From Aldrovandia affinis (taxonomy: Eukaryota; Chordata; Actinopteri; Notacanthiformes; Halosauridae): DNA of 64,000 bases. The notes under the pieces were generated by a model. It did no database searches. It was not told the DNA's origin and saw only the letters and a program-made list of their open reading frames with translations. The stretch is from positions 1 to 64,000 of the forward strand of contig JAINUG010000114.1 in the NCBI GenBank assembly GCA_029706075.1. Direction: 5' to 3'. The translations under genes and the position numbers were made by a program. This document shows positions 1 to 8,803 of the stretch, one piece after another; positions within the stretch are counted from its first letter, which is position 1, and the number at the start of each line of letters is the position of its first letter.

Positions 1-176
1 AAATAAATAAAATAAAAATGTACCAAATAGATTGCTCTGAGATTACCCAACATTTTGGGGTATACCTTAATTTAAAAATTTTGTGTGATAAGGGATAATG
101 ACCGAGGCGGCGTTTGTTTTTAAAAACTTTATACAGATTTAAAAAACACAGCCCCTGACTCTTACATTTAGGGGTT

Positions 177-761
177 TTATAAAACTTTCACAAAGTTGTG
201 AACAGTTTTGGCAATAAGTGTTACCGTCAAACATTCAACACCGTTAACATCACATACATTTTCACTTCTACACATTTTAATTGTACGATCATGTCTCAGG
301 TCGAAGGCCACAATCTCTGCTATACCGCAAACTTTCTCTGTGGACCAATACTCTCCAATCGATAGCAGCAGATCTTCCAGCACAAAGCACAGGTATGGTT
401 GAAACAGCCTTTTATATAACGTTTCATGGTTAAAATAGAAATAATCTTGGTCAGGCTCGCTAAGGCAACTGTGCTGCGTCTTGCTGTGAGCACTGAGGAT
501 GCACCCGTAACAATCGCCTTGTAAATCTTGTTCGATAATATAGTCCAAAATGCATGCTATTCCAGCTTTTATCAATCTGATGCATTTGAATGTTGACACA
601 GTGTCGGGGATTGGATCGTTAACGTGCGTCACCGGTAGTAACGACAGTTTGCTCTCACCTATCTCTAACGCCAGAGTCTGCAGCCATGCTGTCGGATTGT
701 AGAGGCGACTGTCACCCGTTTCGTAGATGGGGTTCTCTTGTGCGTTAGACGTCTGAGACAT
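177..761 (-). CDS. Unknown cysteine-rich single-exon ORF, possibly virus-derived
   Basis: Uninterrupted frame of about 194 codons. The frame runs seven codons further upstream to a TTG, but the first ATG is at 761, with A at -3, so I start it there. It begins MSQTSNAQENP. A central cluster reads CYGC followed twelve residues later by HSC (pattern C-x2-C-x10-H-x-C), which looks like a zinc-binding knot. It is followed by an aromatic stretch (DYFYF) and a hydrophobic segment (LCFVLEDLLLSIGEY). The C-terminal third has further Cys pairs. There is no signal peptide or clear membrane helix. I do not recognise the family. Compact Cys/His clusters of this kind occur in small regulatory proteins of DNA viruses and retroelements, so viral origin is possible, but this is inference. 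A TATA-like box lies about 50 bases upstream of the ATG. No intron is needed to read the frame, and there is no polyadenylation signal immediately downstream. Confidence 0.45.
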   Translation of the reverse strand: MSQTSNAQENPIYETGDSRLYNPTAWLQTLALEIGESKLSLLPVTHVNDPIPDTVSTFKCIRLIKAGIACILDYIIEQDLQGDCYGCILSAHSKTQHSCLSEPDQDYFYFNHETLYKRLFQPYLCFVLEDLLLSIGEYWSTEKVCGIAEIVAFDLRHDRTIKMCRSENVCDVNGVECLTVTLIAKTVHNFVKVL

Positions 762-808
762 GTTTTTACAGTAGGGTATCAATGTTTAAAACAGATAAGC
801 GACGGTCC

Positions 809-816
809 TTTAAATA
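809..816 (-). promoter_or_regulatory. TATA-like box upstream of the cysteine-rich ORF
   Basis: On the minus strand this reads TATTTAAA. A start site 25-30 bases downstream would fall near 780-788 and give a short leader before the ATG at 761. This supports the ATG at 761 over any upstream start. Position and sequence fit a core promoter, but nothing else proves transcription. Confidence 0.3.
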
Positions 817-2232
817 CTTGTAAAACAAATGATGGGTTTTGTGGGGGTGGGTTCGGATCGGTTGTGTGCTGTGGGGTGGCATGGGCGTGTTTTGTGGTCT
901 TAGATTGTCTGGATTGGATCTCTGTTTCATTTTTTCTCTCTCTCTCTCTCTTTATCTGTACCTCTCTGCACAGTCGTGATGTTTTGAACCCCCCGTGGGA
1001 CAATGACCGTATACAATTTGTAGGTTTAACTTGATTCTTTTGTGAATTGAATTATAACCTATATTTATTTTATTTTGGAAAACATTTTGTTTCGTGTCAA
1101 TGTGTTTGAAGTGTTCTACATCGATCATGGCGTAAATAGTTTTTATTATAAGCAGGTAGTCATAAAACGCTATACAGCCATGAGATAACTGTTACTATAC
1201 CTATACTCATGTTTGTTCTTAAGACACATTCTTTAATAAAATGGATCTATAGGCTATTACCATGATTTGAACCAAATGTTTTAGTATTTACCCCTCTGTG
1301 TTTTACTCATCTGCTAAAAGACATTATATTTTTAAAAATATATACTTGTAATTTTACTCTCTATGACATCATTTTGACATAAATTACACAATTTCATCTT
1401 TTTGGAGCTGAAGTCTGTACCAGTACTCGAATTAAGGTTAAAATGTACTATCTGTTTTATTCCAAAGACTCCATAATTATCTACAGCAATTTTTATGTCC
1501 GTAAACTAACACAAACGTTTTAATAAACTGCGTGTGTAGACCGTTATTCAATAAAACCATGTTAATAAATAAGGCGTATAGTGTGTTCTAACAAATAATT
1601 ACTTAGGCCTACATATGAAAACATGCATTTAATCAGAATGCTAATTACTTCAACCCCTTTAAAGTCAGACACACCAGTGACCCGGTCAAGGCTTATCGAT
1701 ACAATAGCAATTAGTTAGGTTTATCAGTTAACAGTAGCTTTATTGTTGGAATAACCCACCATGTAGGAAAATATGGTTTGACTTGCTTTGGGGCAGAACT
1801 TGTTTTGTTTCTGTTATGTAAAATCATGAAGGTTTATTTGTAACGTGCCATCGCTTTTATATCAATAATTTGGTACGCTGACAGTTTTTAGAATTATGTT
1901 TTTAAAATACGTGTAGAGAGTATATACTTTGTATATGTATGTATACCATATAACATTGAAAATGTTTTTTGTTGTGAGTGTATGGTCTACGTTTGAAAAT
2001 GAGCATAAAAACCACTATTGCTAAACATGATGCATTTTATATATCTAATATTATACCAATATATTTAGTGCTAGTAGACCTATTTGAGCACGAAATTAAT
2101 GTATTCAAAGCCTCATCGCTGTTCTCGCCACATACAGACCCCCACTGGGTTCTGGAAGTTTAAGCGGAACCGTTCCTTATCCACATTGTCTCAATATTAA
2201 CGACCGTCTGCTATTGTCAAAGGGGTAAGTCG
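817..2232. other. AT-rich noncoding stretch
   Basis: There are no convincing coding frames or recognisable repeat ends here. A short CT run lies near 936-951. The rest is AT-rich single-copy-looking sequence leading up to the triplicated repeat. Confidence 0.5.
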
Positions 2233-3557
2233 GTTTTGTTTTACATATTTGTGTGTACATCCATGGCACAGTGAGGTTTTGAGTTGTTTCATTTGTACAT
2301 GTTTAGGTCTGTGCTAGACAAATGAAGGATTTGGATGCTCACATGTGTGGGGGCGTATATTTGACGCATGCGCTGTTATGTTTATAGTTCCACTATTCTG
2401 TGGTTGAAAGTTGTTTTGATTTGTTATTTGCCCACATGGTCTCCGGCATAAAGTTCAACCATTCCCCGCTTGTATTTATTTCGTTTCCTTGAGTAAGATG
2501 TTCTACGTTTTTTTTTTTATTTTTACTGGTCTTGCACAATTCGCTCCCTATGAAAAGATCACTCATGTCAATCATACGCAGCTTGGTCAGCTGAAGTGCA
2601 TTTCAGTGGATACACACTAATGAGAACACCAGACAAAATTAAAACATTGTTTATCCCCCTTTCCCTGAAATGTGTGTTATGTAATGTAAAGCCACATCTT
2701 GATCCAGATGACATGTTGCTAATACATTACTTTGAGGTATACACAAGGTGGTTCTCTCTGTGTATTTTTTATTTCAGCTTTCTGGAATTCTGAACACTTT
2801 AAAAACAGAAAATATATAGGAAATGTAGAAAAATCAACTGCATAAAGTTGAATGTGTTCTATAATTACAAACGTTTACAAATTAGTGTGTGTGTGTGTGT
2901 GTGTGTGTGGGTTTTGTTTTACATATTTGTGTGTACATCCATGGTACAGTGAGGTTTTGAGTTGTTTCATTTGTACATGTTTAGGTCTGTGCTAGACAAA
3001 TGAAGGATTTGGATGCTCACATGTGGGGGCGTATATTTGACGCATGCGCTGTTATGTTTATAGTTCCACTATTCTGTGGTTGAAAGTTGTTTTGATTTGT
3101 TATTTGCCCCCATGGTCTCCGGCATAAAGTTCAACCATTCCCCGCTTGTATTTATTTCGTTTCCTTGAGTAAGATGTTCTACGTTTATTTTTTATTTTTT
3201 ACTGGTCTTGCACAATTCGCTCCCTATGAAAAGATCACTCATGTCAATCATACGCAACTTGGTCATCTGAAGTGCATTTCAGTGGATACACACTAATGAG
3301 AACACCAGACAAAATTAAAACATTGTTTATCCCCCTTTCCCTGAAATGTGTGTTATGTAATGTAAAGCCACATCTTGATCCAGATGACATGTTGCTAATA
3401 CATTACTTTGAGGTATACACAAGGTGGTTCTCTCTGTGTATTTTTAATTTCAGCTTTCTGGAATTCTGAACACTTTAAAAACAGAAAATATATAGGAAAT
3501 GTAGAAAAATCAACTGCATAAAGTTGAATGTGTTCTATAATTACAAACGTTTACAAA

Positions 3558-3593
<36 letters not shown>

Positions 3594-4092
3594 GTTTTGT
3601 TTTACATATTTGTGTGTACATCCATGGCACAGTGAGGTTTTGAGTTGTTTCATTTGTACATGTTTAGGTCTGTGCTAGACAAATGAAGGGATTTGGATGC
3701 TCACTAAGATGTTCTACGTTTATTTTTTTTTTTTTTACTGGTCTTGCACAATTCGCTCCCTATGAAAAGATCACTCATGTCAATCATACGCAACTTGGTC
3801 AGCTGAAGTGCATTTCAGTGGATACACCCTAATGAGAACACCAGACAAAATTAAAACATTGTTTATCCCCTTTCCCTGAAATGTGTGTTATGTAATGTAA
3901 ACCCACATCTTGATCCAGATGACATGTTGCTAATACATTACTTTGAGGTATACACAAGGTGTTTCTCTCTGTGTATTTTTAATTTCAGCTTTCTGGAATT
4001 CTGAACACTTTAAAAGCAGAAAATATATAGGAAATGTAGAAAAATCAACTGCATAAAGTTGAATGTGTTCTATAATTACAAACGTTTACAAA

Positions 4093-4173
<81 letters not shown>
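2233..4173. repeat. Three tandem copies of a ~680-bp unit, each ending in a GT microsatellite
   Basis: Copies begin at about 2233, 2911 and 3594, each at the same GTTTTGTTTTACATATTTG start. Copies 1 and 2 are 678 and 683 bp and nearly identical. Copy 3 lacks about 140 bp between the GGATGCTCAC and TAAGATGTTC segments. Each unit ends in (GT)n, and the tracts grow from copy to copy: about 12 units at 2885-2909, 15 at 3561-3591 and 39 at 4096-4173. A 65-codon open frame (MHFSGYTLMRTP...) recurs in copies 1 and 2, but it is short and has no known domain. I treat it as non-coding. Confidence 0.9.
4096..4173. repeat. (GT)39 microsatellite
   Basis: Uninterrupted dinucleotide run of 78 bases at the end of the third tandem unit. 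Confidence 0.97.
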
Positions 4174-4176
<3 letters not shown>

Positions 4177-4277
4177 GTCAACATGTCTGAATTTTGCTGT
4201 CCGTGCCCCACACGCTGTTGAAACACAGCAGAATTGTGACGGAATGCTCTTTTAAAATGTGTTAATTGTATATCTGT

Positions 4278-4420
<143 letters not shown>

Positions 4421-4589
4421 CTATTTCAATACACATCAACACCAAATGACCCCCTCCCTGGGGGCCTTTCCACAGCTTACGATGTTTTAACAAAGGCCCA
4501 GAAAATCTGGAAACCACTGCAGCACAGAAAAAAACTCATTCTGGTACATATACAGCTTTTTAAAATAGGGTGTTAGGTCAGCACACAGG

Positions 4590-5015
4590 TTACATGGTAT
4601 AAACTGTTATTTGTACCCCAGAATGTATAAACACACTTTCGATCAGGAGCGCTACCCGCTCCCAAACCAAACAGTCCAGACCACAGCCAATGCGGGGGAT
4701 AGCCAGTTTGGTGATGTTACGAGAGATGCATTCTGTCTTCATAGCTCTTAGACTTGTGTAGAGCGTTGCGTATGTTGGTTTATTGGTGGCTATCGCCTTC
4801 GTCACCAGATAGAAAATGGTCCTCTGTCCACGTTCCAGAACTCCCACAGATCCCGGCAACAACGTCGCCATTTGGAGCTCACGAACTCCTCCGTAACGTT
4901 TTTTAAAGTCTAAAGCGATACCTGCTCCCATTCGAAAATCTGAGCTCACACAGTGGCCTAGAGAGGTCGTCTCTGGTGATGAGAACAGATCACCTGTGAT
5001 GTATCGCAGAGACAT
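4590..5015 (-). CDS. OARD1/TARG1-like macro-domain ADP-ribose hydrolase, intronless
   Basis: Complete 141-codon frame starting ATGTCTCTGCG with A at -3. The whole protein is one macro domain. It opens with an ITGDLF strand, has the glycine-rich RMGAGIALDFKK loop, a YLVTK motif and the PRIGCGLD segment, and ends ITVYTM. In vertebrate OARD1 (TARG1), which removes mono-ADP-ribose from glutamate and aspartate and deacylates O-acetyl-ADP-ribose, the catalytic pair is a Lys in the ITKK motif and the Asp of GCGLD. Both positions are kept here (VTK and GCGLD). The length matches the family's catalytic core, although vertebrate OARD1 carries a short extra N-terminus. Vertebrate OARD1 is a spliced gene, so an uninterrupted copy suggests a retrocopy, a gene carried by a virus or mobile element, or a single large exon. 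The domain is intact, so decay has been slight. No promoter is obvious upstream. Confidence 0.8.
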   Translation of the reverse strand: MSLRYITGDLFSSPETTSLGHCVSSDFRMGAGIALDFKKRYGGVRELQMATLLPGSVGVLERGQRTIFYLVTKAIATNKPTYATLYTSLRAMKTECISRNITKLAIPRIGCGLDCLVWERVALLIESVFIHSGVQITVYTM

Positions 5016-5685
5016 TATGACACAAGGCTAGCTTTGTCTGTTTGTGGTGTGGCTAATAGATACCACTCACAAACCCCCTGACCATCAGGCTTTGTTGTCT
5101 CACGGGTCCGACACCCGCCCCCACAGAACACATACTACAAACGCATGTCTGTTGACATAATCTACACCCCCCAGCCTCCCAAATGCTGTAATTTAGCTTT
5201 GAGCCTGTGAAGAGTTAGTCCTGCATAGTTAACAATTTTTGTTACAGTTTTATGTTTTATCATTGCTTTGACATACTTAGTCATTGTGTTGTATGACATT
5301 TCCCCCCATTTTATAACAATCACTGTAATCAATGGTGTTGTTTTACATTTTTGTAATTAGACAGAATTATGTAGAACAACTTCAAATTTATTCAATCATT
5401 TTGATTGTGCTTTATGTACATCATTTTAGTCATTTTGTTCATTTGCTTGTGTGATCCAGACAGGGTGAACATTTAAACAAACTGGCCGATTTTTCCCCAT
5501 TTTACTGGCCTTTAAAGCATTCAATTGAGGTTATTACATATTTAATCTGTTGTTCATAGGGTATTTTCGATAAATGTTCATGTTTAATTATATTATCACA
5601 TTTCTGCAGTTGCAATAATTTACAAATTGATTCTGATTTGATTCTAACAGCAAATCCTAAAATGTAATTTGGGGGTCTCCATTTT
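5016..5685. other. AT-rich noncoding stretch
   Basis: No open frame or repeat signature that I can name. It contains several TTT/AAA-rich runs and a C-rich patch near 5100-5175. Confidence 0.4.
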
Positions 5686-6090
5686 GGCTCGTGTCATAAA
5701 AAACCACAAATACGATTTCTCGTGAGGGTTTTTATTATCTAAGGCCATATAACAGATAGGACAATTCTTCCTTTACCTAAGATTTAAGCGGCAGAAATCC
5801 TAAAAACACTAACCCATAAAACAGACAGAACACCATTCATGTCTCTCATTTCTGGCTCCTGTCATAAAAAACCACAAATACGATTTCTCGTGAGGGATTT
5901 TTATTATCTATCACCATATAACAGATGGAACAATTCTTCCTTTACCTAAGATTTAAGCGTCACAAATTTAAGATGTTTGTTCATAGACTCTAGTCTTTCT
6001 AACAAATCCTTAAAAAACACTAAAAACCACTAATTGCCATAAAACACACAGACTCCATTCATGTGTCCATTTTTGGCTCCTGTCATAAAA
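5686..6090. repeat. Direct repeat, two full copies and a partial third
   Basis: The segment GGCTCSTGTCATAAAA recurs at about 5686, 5853 and 6074. The first two copies continue with a shared block (CACAAATACGATTTCTCGTG, then the TTCTTCCTTTACCTAAGATT segment). The spacing is 167 and then 221 bp, so the units have diverged by insertion or deletion. It contains no protein frame. Confidence 0.8.
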
Positions 6091-6329
6091 CCCCCACCCT
6101 CAACCACGGGGTACACGTGGAGCATGAGACACCCCTCCTCTGTTTTGTGCATCCAAAATACACTTCTCAGATTTCTAGGGTCACACAACGGTCATAATCG
6201 TATGAGGGGGGGTCGATTAAAAGCTGATTAAAACCCCCTCCGGGTATCAAAACATGTGGGCAATAAATCATATAAGTTGACATAAGGTGCCTACTACTAA
6301 CTACTGACCTGGTTAACAGGGGTCAGATG

Positions 6330-6458
6330 GGAGCTGCCGTATAATTGTTTTATCTACTCATTCTATGTTTTATGTAATTCCCTGTTGTAAAGCACTTTGA
6401 GCTGCATTTCTTGTATGAAAGGTGCTATATAAATACAATTTTACTTACTTACTTACTA
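6330..6458 (+). mobile_element. 3' tail of an L2-type LINE or L2-tailed SINE
   Basis: It carries the typical L2 3' end: TAAAGCACTTTGAGCTGC, then GGTGCTATATAAATA. It ends in a short (TTAC)n repeat near 6443-6458, as expected where L2-type elements prime on their own tail repeats. No coding part remains. Confidence 0.75.
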
Positions 6459-6479
6459 TAGCATACTCCTATATTAAGG

Positions 6480-6985
6480 CCCTTCTCACGATCTCCCAAT
6501 AATCTAATCCAGATGTCCTCACAAGAAACTAATGAGTTTATACCTGGAATTCCCTGCACATTAAGATCGTCTTTCACATATAGGGCCACTCCCCCTCCCA
6601 TTTTATTAGTTCTATCCTTCCTATGTGTACCCCTCTACATTATATTCCTCCCCATCCGCTGCACCAAGCCATGTCTCAGTAATCCCAACAATGTCATAAC
6701 CCCCATTCAACATGACAGCCTCCAGTTCCAAAAATGTATTTTTTATGCTTCTCCCATTTAAACACGAGCTTCAGAGCCTTACTCACACTTACGTTGTCCT
6801 TCCCCTCCACACCTGAGTGTGCCGAACCAACTCTATTCACATTATGATCTAAAAAATCTTTATTAATGATATCCTCAGATTTATTATACTCCGCCCTGGT
6901 ATCTTCCATCTGGGCAGTCTGTACCTCCCTATCCATAATACTACTACTACTACTAATTTCCCTCCCTGCCGCCCCAGTCCCTAGT
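6480..6985 (-). pseudogene. CR1 ORF2 endonuclease fragment
   Basis: Recognisable pieces are a LKLVF segment matching the start of the endonuclease, then GGGVALYVKDDLN and SCEDIWIRLLGDREKG in a different frame. At least one frameshift and several stops are present. It lies immediately downstream of ORF1 in the same element. The catalytic Asp/His end of the endonuclease and the whole reverse transcriptase are absent. Confidence 0.75.
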
Positions 6986-7930
6986 TTAAATATTCTGCAT
7001 ATGCTGGCCCAATGCATCTGTACCCCTCCGGTTCAAGTGTAACCCGTCCCGCTTGTATAGGTCACCCCTGTTCCAAAAGGAGTCCCAGTGCCCCATAAAC
7101 CTGTACCCCTCTTTCCTGCACCAGGTTTGTAGCCACGTGTTAAATCTCCATATAAAATTCTGCTTGCCTTTGCTAGCACGTGGTACTGGCAGAATTCCAG
7201 AGAAGACCACCGTGGAGGTTCTGCCCCTTAACTTTGTTCCTAATTCTAGAAATTTGTCCTGCAGAACCTCAAACCTACCCTTACCTATGTCATTGGTTCC
7301 AACATGGACCATGACCACTGGATCCACCCCTGCTCTGGCCAGGAGCTTGTCCGCGTGTTCCAGGAGATCTCCAACCTGAGCACCAGGCAGGCAACATGCC
7401 ATGCGAGAATCCTTTTCCCGCGAACAGACTATACTGTCTACACCTCTAATGATTTAATCCCCCGCTACAATTAACTCCCTTTTCCTGGGTGGCTTGGCCA
7501 CCAGGGTGCCCTGGGGCTCATCAGTCCTCCCACTCACAGAGGGCTGGGCCAGATCCTCTTCCTGCAAGGGCTGGAATCGGTTGGACACCACAATCTCTGG
7601 AGATGCCGCGCCTGCATGTGCGCGCCCTTTTCTACGCTGGCGCCCTACCGTCACCCAACTCTCTCTCCCTACCTGCTCTAGAGTCTCCCCCCTACCCCAC
7701 TTCGGTGTGCAGGCTAACTCTCTAAAGGGCGTACTAATTAGTTCCTGGAACTCTACAAATTCTGCAGGGCAGTCGAGACCAACAAGTTGGGCTTCGAGAT
7801 CAAGGATCTTGCTCTCGAGATGCTTCACAAGCTGGCATCTGTCGCAGATGAAACCCTCCTGGAAGTCTTCTTCCAGAAACGCAATCATTCTACAACACTC
7901 ACACTGCACTGCCGGTGGCCACATTTTCAC
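6986..7930 (-). pseudogene. CR1 ORF1: zinc-finger/coiled segment plus SGNH esterase domain, one in-frame stop
   Basis: A single 315-codon frame interrupted by one TAA at 7454-7456. The N-terminal 40 residues carry a CECC...CDRC cysteine cluster typical of the zinc finger of CR1 ORF1, followed by a leucine-rich coiled stretch (LESKILDLEAQL). The C-terminal half is an SGNH-hydrolase (esterase) domain. The VAGD-x-IIRG block corresponds to block I, VHVGTNDIGKG to block III and RDGLHLNRRG to block V with its Asp-His pair. The stop codon sits exactly at the position of the catalytic serine in block I. Esterase domains are known in CR1-like ORF1 proteins, where they are thought to help membrane or RNP association. 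This copy cannot make a functional protein. Confidence 0.85.
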
Positions 7931-8059
7931 CCCTAAATATATCTACTGCTCTCCCTGCACTGAACGAATTACTGCCTAAACAGAGACACCAAGTCGATAA
8001 AAAATCTAAGTGTTCCTCCCTGCTGCTTCTTGATAACATAAGACCTTAGTGTAATGCTT

Positions 8060-8290
8060 TCGCCAGTTACCACTGTAGTCCAGCCTTTTGGTGATCCTAC
8101 TTGGTGAGTACAGCGTCTCCTGGCTGCAGGGACAGTAAGTGTCTTACCCTGTAACGTTGGTTACAATAGGAGGCTTGCTTCTTCTTTTCAGTTGCATCCT
8201 TCAACCTGATGTGCTTTCTGTTGGGCCATCTCGGTTGAAGGTTTTTCTCCAGTGTTGGAAGTCTTGTCCTGATTTTTCTTCCCATGAGCA
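8060..8290 (-). pseudogene. Ty3/gypsy integrase C-terminal fragment
   Basis: The frame reads AELLMGRKIRTRLP and ends LQPGDAVLTK, the typical SPAELLMGR...F..GD.V motifs at the integrase C-terminus. It follows the RT YMDD box by only about 60 bases, showing a deletion of RNase H and the integrase catalytic core. Confidence 0.8.
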
Positions 8291-8339
8291 GCTCGGCTGG
8301 GCAGGGCCCCTTTTAAGTCGTGCATTGAGCTGTTCCATT

Positions 8340-8800
8340 CTGCTCCCACACACAAGGATATCATCCATGTAGACCGATACTCCCTCTAGATCTTGCAGAG
8401 TCTGTTATTTTCCTCTAAAAGATCTCTGGAGTGCTCGTGATTCCAAATGGCAATAGTTTGAAACAGCATCTTGCATAGGGCATTATGAACGTGGTCAGCT
8501 TGCTGCTGTCACTGTGCAAAGTGATTTGGAAGAACCCTGAGGCTGCAGCCAATGATGAGAATACTGTTGCTCTGCTTAGTTTAGTTATTATCTCCTCTGT
8601 TGTAGGTAAAATGAATCTTTCTCTTTTGTCCACACATATATGTACTTTCTCTGTTTGGATACTCTTTGGTACTGGCACCATAGGTTGGTTGGTTTGGTTT
8701 TGTCACCTTTTCTATGATGTCATTTTCTTCCATCCGGAGCAGCTCGTTTTTCACCCCCAGCATCATTGGTATGGGCACTCTGCACACTGTATGCACTGCA
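8340..8800 (-). pseudogene. Ty3/gypsy reverse transcriptase fragment
   Basis: Readable motifs in order are CRVPIPMM, MVPVPKS, HICVD, the ATVFSSLAAASGFFQI region with its catalytic Asp replaced by Ala, LPFGITSTPEIF, and then VSVYMDDILV after a frame change. The first catalytic Asp is lost (the usual LDAASG reads LAAASG), while the YMDD box remains. Frameshifts and a stop lie between them. It is followed by integrase sequence without RNase H. Confidence 0.85.
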
Positions 8801-8803
8801 TAT

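Larger units (their letters stand above)
6465..7985 (-). mobile_element. CR1-type LINE, 5' part only
   Basis: Reading on the minus strand, a short leader precedes ORF1 (7930-6986), followed by the start of ORF2 with its apurinic endonuclease (to about 6480). The element stops inside the endonuclease, so the reverse transcriptase and 3' end are missing. LINEs usually lose their 5' end, so this copy was cut later by rearrangement or by the L2 tail next to it. Confidence 0.85.

Noticed and set aside
2596-3469. Duplicated 65-codon protein (MHFSGYTLMRTP...)
   Set aside because: It exists only because the ~680-bp unit is duplicated. It is not kept in the third copy and has no recognisable domain or start context.
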